Assembly (NCBI GenBank): GCA_965115825.1
Contig: OZ220464.1
Span: forward strand, 248,001 to 312,000
From: Bin87 sp965115825
GTDB lineage: Bacteria; Chloroflexota; Dehalococcoidia; Lucifugimonadales; UBA3495
Length of the DNA stretch: 64,000 bases
Direction of reading: 5' to 3'
Position 1 is the first letter of the stretch. Each line of letters starts with the position of its first letter. Below are positions 1-8,583 of this stretch, piece after piece. The notes below the pieces were generated by a model. It saw nothing but the letters and a program-made list of their open reading frames with translations. It was not told the DNA's origin and searched no databases. The position numbers were made by a program, and so were the translations under genes.

Positions 1-1017
1 GTCTGGGGCTACCATGGGCTGGATCACTTCTTCGCCTTGGGCTCCGCTGTCGGCCTTTACATCGTGGAACCAGAAGCCGGCGAAATGGAACAGTTCATCG
101 CTTCCACTGACTCCGCCAGTCCCATACAGGCGGCCTTCAGCTACGACGGCAAACTGCTGATAGTGGTGATGAGCGACGGCGAAATTCGTCTGTACGACGC
201 CCACGACGCTGACCTGCTAGCTTCTACTGATGAGGTTCTGTCGGAGGACATCGACCCCGGCTTCTGGGCGCGCCCTCACATCGCAACCGCTCCCGGCCAT
301 ATCTTCATTACCGACTCAATGGCCGGAGAAGTCATCGCCATGGACGCCCACGACCTGGAGGTAGTCAACCACTGGGACGTCGCCGGCAAGCCTACCAAGA
401 TTGCCTTTGTCGGGATCCTGGGCGAAGACGGCCACGACGACCACGGCGACGACGATCATGATGACGACGACCACGGTGACGACGATCATGGCCACGACCA
501 TGACCACGGGGCCGGCGACCCGCACTTCTGGCTAAACCCGCGCTTGGTTGTCCACTACGTCAACCAAATAGCTGACGGCCTGGCTGCCGCCGACCCCGAC
601 AACGCCGGCGCGTATCGGGATAACGCCGACGCCTATATCGCCGAACTGGAAGCCCTGGACGCCTATATTGCCGATACCCTTTCCGCCATACCGGAAGAGC
701 ATCGGGTCATCGTAACTTTCCACGACGCTTTCGGCTACTTCGGCTCCCGCTACGACATGGAAGTCATGGCCTTTGTCGGCGGCCATGGCGGCGATGTCTC
801 CCCGGACGATATCGTGCGCGTACTGGACCTGGTCAACGACCGCGGCCTTTCCGCCGTCTTCGCTGAACCGCAATTCTCCGATGACGCCCTGCAACAAGTC
901 GCCCGCGATGCCGGCGTCGAAGTAGGCTATATGCGCGCGCTCCCTGATGACGAGCGCCCTGACTACATCAGCATGATGCGCGCCAACGCCGACTCCCTGG
1001 CTTCCCTGCTGAAATAG
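1..1017 (+). CDS. Chimeric AztD-like propeller / ZnuA(AztC)-like zinc-binding protein, 5' partial
   Basis: The frame is open from base 1, so the start lies outside the window; 338 residues are visible. Residues about 1-138 resemble the C-terminal blades of AztD, the periplasmic zinc-chaperone beta-propeller of Azt loci, ending in a typical KPTKIAFVG strand. A His/Asp-rich stretch (about 141-171) follows, then the C-terminal half of a cluster A-I zinc-binding protein: DPHFWLNP (second metal His), VTFHDAFGYF (third metal His) and the AVFAEPQF segment. The N-terminal lobe of ZnuA/AztC, with the first metal His, is absent. The family assignments are confident. The fusion may be a real in-frame deletion between the His-rich regions of neighbouring aztD and aztC genes, or an assembly join. 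The zinc permease follows 6 bp downstream. Confidence 0.8.
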   Translation, partial: VWGYHGLDHFFALGSAVGLYIVEPEAGEMEQFIASTDSASPIQAAFSYDGKLLIVVMSDGEIRLYDAHDADLLASTDEVLSEDIDPGFWARPHIATAPGHIFITDSMAGEVIAMDAHDLEVVNHWDVAGKPTKIAFVGILGEDGHDDHGDDDHDDDDHGDDDHGHDHDHGAGDPHFWLNPRLVVHYVNQIADGLAAADPDNAGAYRDNADAYIAELEALDAYIADTLSAIPEEHRVIVTFHDAFGYFGSRYDMEVMAFVGGHGGDVSPDDIVRVLDLVNDRGLSAVFAEPQFSDDALQQVARDAGVEVGYMRALPDDERPDYISMMRANADSLASLLK

Positions 1018-1023
1018 CGGCCG

Positions 1024-1905
1024 ATGCTTGACCTCATTGTCGAACCCTTGCAGTACGGCTTTATGCAGCGCGCCCTCCTGGTGTCCGCGCTGGCCGCTGC
1101 CGCCTGTGGCGTGGTGGGCACCTTCGTCGTCCTGCGCGGCATGGCCTTCCTTGGCGACGCTATCGCCCATTCCGCCCTCACCGGCATGGCGGCAGCGTTT
1201 CTGATGGGGGCCAACGTCTTCCTGGGCGCGCTCATTTGGGCCGTGCCGGCATCCCTCGGCATATCCCTGGTGTCCCGGCGCGCCGGCATCCGGCTGGATG
1301 CCGTCATTGGCGTCCTTTTCGCCGGCGGTTTCGCCATGGGCATCATCCTCATTAATACCACGTCAAACTACGCCGGCGACCTGCTCAGCATCCTCTTTGG
1401 CAACGTGCTGGGCGCATCCTGGGGAGACGTGCTCGCGGTTGGCGCGCTGGCCGGCGGCGTGCTGCTGGTGGTGCGTCTGCTTTACAAAGAGTTGGTCTTC
1501 GCCACTTATGACCCCGCCGTTGCAGAGGCTTCTGGGCTGCCCGTGCGCTTCCTGGAGTACCTGCTTCCCCTGCTGGTGGCCCTCACCACGGTGGCGGCGC
1601 TGAAAACCGTCGGCAACGTTATGGTGATGTCTCTGCTGGTAGTGCCGGCCGTAACAGGCAGCCTCCTGGCGCGTCGAATGGCCAGCATGATGGCGGCTAC
1701 CGTCGCCGTCGCGCTGGCCGCCATCGTCATCGGACTGTACCTGTCCTTTCACCTGAACCTGCCCACCGGGCCCGCCATCGTAGTGGTGTCGGTCGCGCTG
1801 CTGCTGATTACGCTGGCCGCCTCTCCGCGTCGCTGGACGCTGCTGGCTCGCTTCCGACGCCAGCAGCCACAGCCGCAACCGGCCGCAGAGCTCACGCTCC
1901 CTTGA
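1024..1905 (+). CDS. Zinc/manganese ABC transporter permease (ZnuB/AztB-type)
   Basis: A 293-residue integral membrane protein of the ABC-3 family, the inner-membrane channel of zinc or manganese importers. About eight hydrophobic segments are visible, with the family landmarks VVLRGMAFLGDAIAHSALTG near residues 37-56 and SLLVVPAVTG near 206-215. The N-terminus MLDLIVEPLQYGFMQRALL is typical of the family. It starts 6 bp after the binding-protein gene, so the two are cotranscribed. The cognate ATPase is not in the window and may lie upstream. Zinc is the likely substrate because of the AztD/ZnuA-like neighbour; manganese cannot be excluded. The C-terminal tail is basic and Gln/Pro-rich. Confidence 0.9.
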   Translation: MLDLIVEPLQYGFMQRALLVSALAAAACGVVGTFVVLRGMAFLGDAIAHSALTGMAAAFLMGANVFLGALIWAVPASLGISLVSRRAGIRLDAVIGVLFAGGFAMGIILINTTSNYAGDLLSILFGNVLGASWGDVLAVGALAGGVLLVVRLLYKELVFATYDPAVAEASGLPVRFLEYLLPLLVALTTVAALKTVGNVMVMSLLVVPAVTGSLLARRMASMMAATVAVALAAIVIGLYLSFHLNLPTGPAIVVVSVALLLITLAASPRRWTLLARFRRQQPQPQPAAELTLP

Positions 1906-2828
1906 AAATCCCGTCGATTCTGGCGGGACTGTCCACCCTACTGCTGGCCGTGGCCTGCGCCGCTCATGGGCCGTCGTTGCCAGCTGGTAACGACGGCCCG
2001 TTCACCGGTACTTACGATGAGGTAATCGGCCCGTCCGGTCGATCCGTTCCCTGCTTCTCGGACGCCGATTACGTTCAGCTGCTGCGTCCCGACGACATCC
2101 CGCCCATCTACGCCCCGGAGTTTGTGCCATCTTCAGACGCCGGCCTGCCCGACGACGAGCTGGTCATCGGTCTCTCCTTAAACGGGGACGCCCGGGCTTA
2201 TCCTGCCGGCATTCTATACACCCGCGAAATGGTCAACGATGTGGTGGGCGGCGCGCCGATGCTGATCACCTGGTGTCCCCGCTGCTACGCCGCCCTGGTT
2301 CATCGCCGGCCCATCAACGCAGCCGGAACCGCCTCCGTCTTTGGCAGCCAGGGCGCGTTATATCGGGGCGCAATGACCTGGTATGACCACGATACCCGCA
2401 GCATCTGGTCTCAGCCTCTGGGCATGGCCGTGTCCGGCCCCCGGGCTGGCGAAGTACTGCCGCTCTTGCCATCGCAGCTGACGACCTGGGGCGAATGGCG
2501 CGCCGCTCATCCCGATACGCTGGCCCTGGCCGTCACCGAGCCGGCGCCGCCTTTCCGCGGCCGTCGGCCGGGCCCGGAGCACGTTGTCGGAGTAGTTATC
2601 GGGGACTCCGCTGCCGCCTGGCCCTACGCAAGCGTCGCCGCCGGCCCGGGCATCAACGCCGTCGTCGGCAAGACTTCCGTCTTCCTGTGGCGAGACGATG
2701 CAACCGGAGCAATCCGCGCCGCCACAACCGACGCCGACGGCAGCCGCCGCGAACTGCCTGCCATCATCGCCTATTGCCAAGCCTGGCTGAAGCTCTACCC
2801 TGACAGCGTAATCGCAACTGACGATTGA
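1902..2828 (+). CDS. DUF3179 domain-containing lipoprotein
   Basis: A 308-residue exported protein. The TTG start overlaps the stop of the permease gene (TTGA), which suggests translational coupling. The N-terminus MKIPSILAGLSTLLLAVAC is a lipoprotein signal with Cys19 as the likely lipidated residue. The body matches the DUF3179 family: VIGLSLNGDARAYPAGILY, the MLITWCPRCYAALVHRR segment with a CxxC pair, and GALYRGAMTWYDHDTRSIWSQ. The family's function is not established. It is often found in marine and soil bacteria and is thought to be extracytoplasmic. Its coupling to a zinc permease could mean a role in metal handling, but that is inference. Confidence 0.8.
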   Translation: MKIPSILAGLSTLLLAVACAAHGPSLPAGNDGPFTGTYDEVIGPSGRSVPCFSDADYVQLLRPDDIPPIYAPEFVPSSDAGLPDDELVIGLSLNGDARAYPAGILYTREMVNDVVGGAPMLITWCPRCYAALVHRRPINAAGTASVFGSQGALYRGAMTWYDHDTRSIWSQPLGMAVSGPRAGEVLPLLPSQLTTWGEWRAAHPDTLALAVTEPAPPFRGRRPGPEHVVGVVIGDSAAAWPYASVAAGPGINAVVGKTSVFLWRDDATGAIRAATTDADGSRRELPAIIAYCQAWLKLYPDSVIATDD

Positions 2829-2977
2829 AGGGCTGCGTCCCGCGCGCCTACCAGATCATCAGGTTCCGGCAGTTTCCGCCGGCCCTGTACGTTGGGCTAC
2901 GGCTCTTGCCCCTAGTGCTATGTCCTCATCGTTCTTGGCTGTCAGCGCCCAGTAAGGGTCGTCGGCTACCAGCTCCT

Positions 2978-3011
2978 CGCGGGCATCCGACGACAAGAGT
3001 GGATGCCCGCG
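2978..3011. other. Perfect 11-bp inverted repeat (stem-loop)
   Basis: CGCGGGCATCC at 2978-2988 is the exact reverse complement of 3001-3011, with a 12-nt loop. No T-tract follows. It lies in the 462-bp gap after the DUF3179 gene and could stabilise or end that transcript. The rest of the gap (2829-2977 and 3012-3160) shows no convincing gene. Confidence 0.5.
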
Positions 3012-3164
3012 TTGGTGGGAGCGGTGTTGGAGCGGGGCGCGTGATTTGTCTGTTTGTATTCTAGTCCACGAAGCAATGTGGGAATATCACGAGAATGGGG
3101 TAATGGCCCGAATTGGAGCAATTGAAGAAAGCCAGTCGGCCCTGCAACAAGCCGCCCGGAACGG

Positions 3165-3193
3165 TTGACAACGCCCTGGCTTTTGAGTACATT
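3165..3193 (+). promoter_or_regulatory. Sigma70-type promoter for the peptide ABC operon
   Basis: A perfect -35 box TTGACA at 3165-3170 is followed after 17 bp by TACATT at 3188-3193, matching the -10 consensus at 4 of 6 positions. Transcription would begin near 3200, giving a leader of about 90 nt before the GTG start at 3291, which has GGAGG at 3277-3281. Confidence 0.6.
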
Positions 3194-3290
3194 TCCCGAA
3201 TAAGCTGCTTTGCCGCTAACGCGTGGCAGCTGCTATCGCATAACCAAACCAACCGCATCAGTTCGCTGACCGACTCGGAGGTAGAACACA

Positions 3291-5153
3291 GTGAATAAGG
3301 CCTTTTCTCTACGCACTGCGATTTTCGGCGCGCTCGCCATCGCTTTGACCATCGCCATTGCCTGCGGCGATGCCGCCGAAGATACGACGCCGGCGGATTC
3401 CGGCGCTACCCAGCCGCCTGCACAAGAACAGCCGACTGATCAGCAGGAGCAGCTAGACGGCGGACCTACTGAGACTACCGTTGAGCAGCCCAAAGGCATG
3501 ACCGACGCCGGAGCCGGCGGCGGCAGTACGCCTGTTTCCGAGCCTACTCCCACGGAAATCCCGGAACAGCCCGCTGGAGAGCCTGTCCAGGAAGACCTGC
3601 GCGTCGCCATCACCCCGCCTTACGCTGAGAACCTCCTGGGCTGGCGTGTGGGTGGAACCAACCAGGGCATGCTACAGCCCATGCAGGAAGCTCTTTTCCA
3701 GCGCGACTACCAAACCTGGGAAGCAAAGCCGATGCTGGCCGAGTCCTGGTCGGTATCGCCAGATGGCAAAGAGTGGACTATCAAGTTGCGGGAGAACGTT
3801 CCCTTCCACCACGAAGAAGACACCTTCGGCGTCTCCGACTTCGTGTTCAGCTTCCAACTCTGGTCGCACCCTGAAGCCAATACCGGATTCGGAGCCTTCT
3901 GGGATCAGATTCTGGGGCCGGAAGGCGACGACGTGCGCAGCTTCACTACCGAGACACTGGGTCAGGCGGCCACTGTCACCGAAGTCAGCGACAACGAAAT
4001 GGTCTGGAACATGAACCGCCCCGAGCTGTGGATTCCCTTCTACGCTTCGGAAGCCACCACTGACCCGCTGATTTACAGCCTGGACTACTGGGAAAAGAAC
4101 GGGGAAGCCGTGTACGCTGAGAACCCCGTAGGAACCGGCCCCTGGAAGTTCGTCAGCTATGAACAGGGCGCCAAACTGGAATATGAGCGCGCCTTTGACG
4201 ACCACTGGCGCATCAACCCCGACTTTGACACCCTTACCTTCCACTTCGCCGAAGAAGACCTCACTCGCGTTGCCCAGCTTCGAGCCAAAGAGGTCGACAT
4301 CGCCGAAATTCCCCGCGAGCTACAGGGCGATGTCGTTAACGCCGGCTTTGCCATCACCCAGAGCACCCTTCCCGCCTTCATGGTCTGGGTCGGCATCGGC
4401 GGTCAATACCTGGAAGACAAGCGCAACCCGGACGACCCCAACACCAACGTTCTTGTACGCCGCGCCATGAACCACGCCATCGACCGCGACGCTCTCAATG
4501 AAGCTTTCTTCGACAACAAGATGGAACTCATGGCCAACACCGGCTGGCATCCCACCGACCCGTCCTATGACCCCGCATGGGAAATCCCGGCTTACGACCC
4601 TGATATGTCCCGGGAGCTGCTGACCGAGGCCGGCTACGCCGAAGGCTCGGGCCCCAGCGTTGAGTTCATGTCCGGCAAGCTGGTTGGCGTCCCCGAACTC
4701 ACCGAAATCGCCGTCCCGATGATCTCCTGGCTGGAAGACGTCGGCTTCACCGTGGACGCCCAGATTGGGGAGTTCCAGCCCATCCGCACCCGCTATCGGG
4801 CTCGTGAGATGAACAGCGTGTTGTGGACCCACCGCACGGGCTTCTGGCCGGCCGGTCGCAATATGCGCGTCTATTTCGTCAGCCCCACCCTGGCCGGCGC
4901 CGTCTTCATGTTCGAAGACCCGCAGACGGAAGACCTGTTCAGCCGCTGGCAGAGCAGCGTTGACGAAACCGAGCGCCTCAACCTGATGAAAGAGGCCGGC
5001 CAGTATATGTACGATCAGAGCGCCACCATACCGTTGGGCTTCCTGTTCGCCGAGTTCGCCATCAACCCCGATGTTATCGCCGAGTACTCGGTCAACAACA
5101 GCTACTTCGGCGGTATGAAGGGCCACGAATACACTGAAGTCGTGCGCCAGTAA
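3291..5153 (+). CDS. Peptide/nickel-type ABC transporter substrate-binding lipoprotein (SBP_bac_5)
   Basis: A 620-residue extracytoplasmic binding protein. The GTG start has GGAGG nine bases upstream. A lipoprotein signal ends at IAIACG (Cys near residue 25), followed by an acidic Pro/Thr/Gln-rich linker of about 80 residues. The family 5 solute-binding fold runs from about residue 100, with landmarks such as KPMLAESWSVSPDGKEWTIK, NPVGTGPWKF and VRRAMNHAIDRDAL. Two permease genes follow in the same orientation, so this is the ligand-capture subunit of a dipeptide/oligopeptide-type importer. The real substrate cannot be told from sequence; many relatives in this family bind peptides, opines or sugars. 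No ATPase subunit is encoded nearby. Confidence 0.9.
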   Translation: MNKAFSLRTAIFGALAIALTIAIACGDAAEDTTPADSGATQPPAQEQPTDQQEQLDGGPTETTVEQPKGMTDAGAGGGSTPVSEPTPTEIPEQPAGEPVQEDLRVAITPPYAENLLGWRVGGTNQGMLQPMQEALFQRDYQTWEAKPMLAESWSVSPDGKEWTIKLRENVPFHHEEDTFGVSDFVFSFQLWSHPEANTGFGAFWDQILGPEGDDVRSFTTETLGQAATVTEVSDNEMVWNMNRPELWIPFYASEATTDPLIYSLDYWEKNGEAVYAENPVGTGPWKFVSYEQGAKLEYERAFDDHWRINPDFDTLTFHFAEEDLTRVAQLRAKEVDIAEIPRELQGDVVNAGFAITQSTLPAFMVWVGIGGQYLEDKRNPDDPNTNVLVRRAMNHAIDRDALNEAFFDNKMELMANTGWHPTDPSYDPAWEIPAYDPDMSRELLTEAGYAEGSGPSVEFMSGKLVGVPELTEIAVPMISWLEDVGFTVDAQIGEFQPIRTRYRAREMNSVLWTHRTGFWPAGRNMRVYFVSPTLAGAVFMFEDPQTEDLFSRWQSSVDETERLNLMKEAGQYMYDQSATIPLGFLFAEFAINPDVIAEYSVNNSYFGGMKGHEYTEVVRQ

Positions 5154-5170
5154 GCAATCCACCACTACAA

Positions 5171-5198
5171 CGGGGCGACCGACTGATCGGTCGCCCCG
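5171..5198 (+). terminator. Strong intra-operon stem-loop after the binding-protein gene
   Basis: A perfect 12-bp stem (5171-5182 with 5187-5198) closes a 4-nt loop, CTGA, 18 bp after the stop codon. There is no T-run. In binding-protein operons such hairpins usually protect or partly terminate the upstream mRNA so that the binding protein is made in excess over the permeases. That role is inferred. Confidence 0.6.
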
Positions 5199-5255
5199 GC
5201 AACGCAACTGCCCAGTCAATTCAACTGACTACTCCCGGTATAGCGAAGGTTACCG

Positions 5256-6176
5256 ATGCAGCGTTTCATCTTTCTGCGGGTGATTCAGTCCATCGTCGCA
5301 CTCCTGGTCATCAGCGCTGTGGTATTCGCGCTGGCCCGCGTTACCGGCGACCCGGTGGCCATCCTCCTGCCCGAGGACGCTCCCGATACCGTTGTCGCGC
5401 AGGTACGCGAGAAGTGGGGCCTGGATCAGCCCATCTACATCCAGTACGCACGCTACATCGGCAACTTCGTTACCGGCGACTTCGGCGAGGCGTGGGCCTA
5501 CGGCGGCGTCCCCATCACCGAGCTGATTGCCAGACGTCTCCCCAACACCATCATGCTGGCCGCTTTCGCCTGGATTGTCAGCGCCGCCATAGCCCTGCCA
5601 ATTGGCGTGATGGTAGCCGTCAAGAAAGACTCCGCTTTTGACTGGGCCGGCAAAGTCGTTGCCCTGATTGGGCAATCTGCGCCATCCTTCGCCATTGGTC
5701 TGATTCTGATGTGGATATTCGCGGTGCTGTTAGGCTGGCTGCCCACCTCCGGCAACGACAAGGGCTTCAGGTCCATCATTCTCCCCGGCGTTGCCCTGGG
5801 CTACTACAATGTCGCCGCCGTGATGCGCCTCACCCGTTCTTCCATGCTGGAAGTGCTGGATACCGAGTACGTGAAACTGGCCCGCATCAAAGGTATGCCC
5901 GAGTGGAAAGTCGTATGGAAGCACTGTTTCCGCAATGCTTTGATTGTTCCCTTTACCTACATGGGACTTATCGGCGCGGTACTCCTCACCGGCTCCGTGG
6001 TTATTGAGACGGTCTTCGTCTGGCCTGGCCTCGGCGACCTTGCCATCGATGCCATCCGCAACCGTGACTTCCCGGTAATCCAGAGCATCGTCATCCTGTT
6101 CGCCGCCTGCTACATCTTCATCAACCTGTTGGTTGACGTGATGTACGCCTACCTGAATCCCCGAATTCGCTACTAA
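5256..6176 (+). CDS. ABC transporter permease, DppB/OppB type
   Basis: A 306-residue inner-membrane permease. The N-terminus MQRFIFLRVIQSIVALLVIS is the classic first transmembrane helix of DppB-like proteins, followed by the periplasmic loop LREKWGLDQP-type motif (here VREKWGLDQPIYIQYARYIG). The EAA loop is visible as LARIKGMPEWKVVWKHCFRNAL, and the last segment contains VFVWPGLGDLAIDAIRNRDFPV. About six membrane segments are present and length is normal for the family. It follows the binding protein and precedes the DppC-type partner, forming the heterodimeric channel with it. Confidence 0.92.
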   Translation: MQRFIFLRVIQSIVALLVISAVVFALARVTGDPVAILLPEDAPDTVVAQVREKWGLDQPIYIQYARYIGNFVTGDFGEAWAYGGVPITELIARRLPNTIMLAAFAWIVSAAIALPIGVMVAVKKDSAFDWAGKVVALIGQSAPSFAIGLILMWIFAVLLGWLPTSGNDKGFRSIILPGVALGYYNVAAVMRLTRSSMLEVLDTEYVKLARIKGMPEWKVVWKHCFRNALIVPFTYMGLIGAVLLTGSVVIETVFVWPGLGDLAIDAIRNRDFPVIQSIVILFAACYIFINLLVDVMYAYLNPRIRY

Positions 6177-6240
6177 ACCGGCGGATTCCCCGGCCACTCC
6201 GTTCATCTCCGCGCTCAGTCCCGTTCAAGGAAAATTGGCA

Positions 6241-7164
6241 ATGACGACTCCTACGGCAGCTCCGGTCGCTACCCCGCCAGCCGATGCGGCGCTGGATTTC
6301 CCCCGGCGCGGCAGGCTTGGGCAGGCGTTTTTCAACATCCGCCAGTATCCCATCATCCCCTTGCTCATTCTGCTGGTGATGCTGATTATCCCCGCGCTAT
6401 TCGCCGATCTTATCTCGCCCCACGACCCGGTGGACGTCAACCTCCGCGCCCGTCTGATGCCTCCCGCATGGATGGATGGGGGCAGCTGGCAGTACGTGCT
6501 GGGCACCGACCGCCAGGGCTTTGATATTCTCAGCCGCATCATCCACGGCGCTCGCATCTCCCTGTCCATTTCGCTCCTCGCTATCGCGTTGGGCGGCGGC
6601 GTCGGCACTGTGCTCGGGTTGCTGGCCGCTTACGGCGGCGGCTGGGTTGACACCCTGATAATGCGGATTGTGGACATCAAGCTGGCCTTTCCATCCATTT
6701 TGCTGGCCCTGGTGCTGGTGGCCGTCAGCGGCCCGGGCTTCCAGACGGTGGTGCTGGTAATTGCCCTGTTGTTGTGGGCCAGGTTTGCCCGTATGGTTCG
6801 CGGCGAGGCTTTGGCTATCAAGCAGCAGGACTTCATCGCCCGCGCGCAAGTTGCCGGGGCGTCGCCCACCCGCATTATGGTTCGCCATATTTTCCCGAAC
6901 GTGGTCAACACTGTCGTCGTCCTAGCCACCTTGGAGGTTGGCCACGTCATTATTCTGGAATCAACGCTGAGCTTCCTCGGCGCCGGCTTGGTCAAACCCA
7001 CGCCGGCCTGGGGCCTCATGGTGGCCGACGGTCGGGCCTTGATTGTATCGGCCTGGTGGCTTTTCTTCTTCCCTACCCTGGCCATAGTGCTAACGGTGCT
7101 GTCCATGAACCTCTTGGGCGACTGGCTGCGCGACCGCCTCGACCCTAAACTGCGCAACGTGTAG
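6241..7164 (+). CDS. ABC transporter permease, DppC/OppC type
   Basis: A 307-residue permease. ATG 6241 is chosen over an in-frame TTG six bases upstream because AAGGA at 6227-6231 sits nine bases before it. Family signs are the N-terminal cytoplasmic arm with FFNIRQYPIIPL before helix 1, HDPVDVNLRARLMPP, the GTDRQGFDILSRIIHGARIS motif, and the EAA loop ARAQVAGASPTRIMVRHIFPN. It pairs with the DppB-type protein encoded just upstream. The operon has no ATP-binding DppD/DppF genes here, so these must be supplied from elsewhere or the system shares a common ATPase. Confidence 0.92.
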   Translation: MTTPTAAPVATPPADAALDFPRRGRLGQAFFNIRQYPIIPLLILLVMLIIPALFADLISPHDPVDVNLRARLMPPAWMDGGSWQYVLGTDRQGFDILSRIIHGARISLSISLLAIALGGGVGTVLGLLAAYGGGWVDTLIMRIVDIKLAFPSILLALVLVAVSGPGFQTVVLVIALLLWARFARMVRGEALAIKQQDFIARAQVAGASPTRIMVRHIFPNVVNTVVVLATLEVGHVIILESTLSFLGAGLVKPTPAWGLMVADGRALIVSAWWLFFFPTLAIVLTVLSMNLLGDWLRDRLDPKLRNV

Positions 7165-7171
7165 AGCCACA

Positions 7172-8572
7172 ATGCCCGACAGTTCCCTGGATGACTCCGC
7201 GGTTAATGACTCGGCAGTTAACGACGCGGCGGTTCCTGAACGGCTGCCCGATTGGGCCCAGGAACCGCCGCGTCGCCGTCGCTTCCTGAACCGCCGGAAT
7301 ATCATTATCGCCGCGCTGGCCGTGCTGGTCATCGGCCTGGTGGTCTGGCTCAATTTTCCTTTCATTCCGGACCCTGTCATACTGCTTACCCGCCAGCCCG
7401 AAGCGGATTTCGATTCGGCATCCACAGGACAGCAGTGGAAGATGGCCGGTCGAACCCTGGGTCAAACCCGCTACGCTCCTGACGCGGTGGACGAGCCCCA
7501 GGGCCGCCCGGCCTGGAGTATTGACGCCGGCCCCCATACCCTTGCTGCGCCGATAGCAGCCAACGGGCGCATCTACCTGGGCTCGCATTTTCGCATCGCC
7601 GTGCTGGATGCGGACACCGGCCGGCAGCTGCAAGCTATGCCCGCCACCGGCCCTATCGGGAACTCTCCGGCCCTGGCGAACGGCGCGCTCTACTACTCAA
7701 TGCCGGACCGGCGGCTCGTCGCCCGCGACGCCGCAACCGGCGCAATTCGGTGGGAATACGAAATGTCCGATTCCACCGCCGGCCCCGTCGCCGTAGCCAA
7801 CGGCATCGTGTATGCCGGCGCGCTGGATGGCGTCACTTACGCCGTCAACGCTGAAACAGGAAGACTCGTCTGGCGGCACGAATCTCTGAGCGAGGTTCGT
7901 TCACCGATAGCCGTGGGCGATGGAAACGTGTACGTTGCTTCTGCCGACCGCAGCCTCTACGCGCTGGACGCTCGTACCGGCCAGGAGCGGGCGCGTTTTC
8001 GCACCGGCGCATCACTGGCGGCTCCGCCGGTAACGGCCAACGGCCTGACTTACTTCGTGTCCGACCGTCGTCTCTACGCCATGGCGGGCGATGTTCTGGA
8101 ATATCCGGGGCAATACGCCGTAACGCGCACCTGGAGCCAGCTTTGGCTGTGGGGGTTCCCTTTGCCGTCGCCGCCCTCTCAGCCCGGCGACCAGTGGCGG
8201 TTCAACCCTGATTACCCAGAGGGAACTTCCAGCCGCGTCAAGAGAACCGAGGGTATCATCTCCGGGCCCGCGGTCGCTGGCGACAGCCTTTACGTCGGCG
8301 ATACTCTGGGCAAGATGTACGCTGCCGATGCCGTCACCGGAGCGGAAAAGTGGCAGTTTCAGGCTGAGGATGGCATCGTAGCGTCGCCGGTGGCGGTGGG
8401 CCAGCTGCTGGTATTCGGGGACAAGTCGGGCTGGCTGTATGGGCTGAACCGCGCCGACGGCTCGCAACGCTGGCGGCTCCAACTAGGGGCACCCGTCCGA
8501 GTCGGCCCAATCTATGCTGAAGGCCGGCTTCTAATCCGCACTGAAGACGGCCAACTGCACGCGGTAGAGTAG
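7172..8572 (+). CDS. Membrane-anchored PQQ-like beta-propeller repeat protein
   Basis: A 466-residue protein with a Pro/Arg-rich cytoplasmic N-terminus, one transmembrane helix (about residues 43-62, IIIAALAVLVIGLVVWLNF) and an outward-facing domain of PQQ_2-type repeats. Repeat signatures recur as VLDADTGRQLQ, ARDAATGAIRWEYE, AVNAETGRLVWRHE, ALDARTGQERARF and AADAVTGAEKWQFQ, suggesting a seven- or eight-bladed propeller. There is no sign of the catalytic metal/PQQ residues of quinoprotein dehydrogenases, so it is more likely a binding or scaffold protein like BamB than an enzyme. It starts 7 bp after the permease gene and so belongs to the ABC operon; whether it works with the transporter is unknown. 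Confidence 0.8.
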   Translation: MPDSSLDDSAVNDSAVNDAAVPERLPDWAQEPPRRRRFLNRRNIIIAALAVLVIGLVVWLNFPFIPDPVILLTRQPEADFDSASTGQQWKMAGRTLGQTRYAPDAVDEPQGRPAWSIDAGPHTLAAPIAANGRIYLGSHFRIAVLDADTGRQLQAMPATGPIGNSPALANGALYYSMPDRRLVARDAATGAIRWEYEMSDSTAGPVAVANGIVYAGALDGVTYAVNAETGRLVWRHESLSEVRSPIAVGDGNVYVASADRSLYALDARTGQERARFRTGASLAAPPVTANGLTYFVSDRRLYAMAGDVLEYPGQYAVTRTWSQLWLWGFPLPSPPSQPGDQWRFNPDYPEGTSSRVKRTEGIISGPAVAGDSLYVGDTLGKMYAADAVTGAEKWQFQAEDGIVASPVAVGQLLVFGDKSGWLYGLNRADGSQRWRLQLGAPVRVGPIYAEGRLLIRTEDGQLHAVE

Positions 8573-8583
8573 CAGCAGCCCGC

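Noticed and set aside
2825..3064. 79-residue protein after the DUF3179 gene
   Set aside because: No ribosome site, no family, and it crosses an 11-bp palindrome typical of intergenic DNA.
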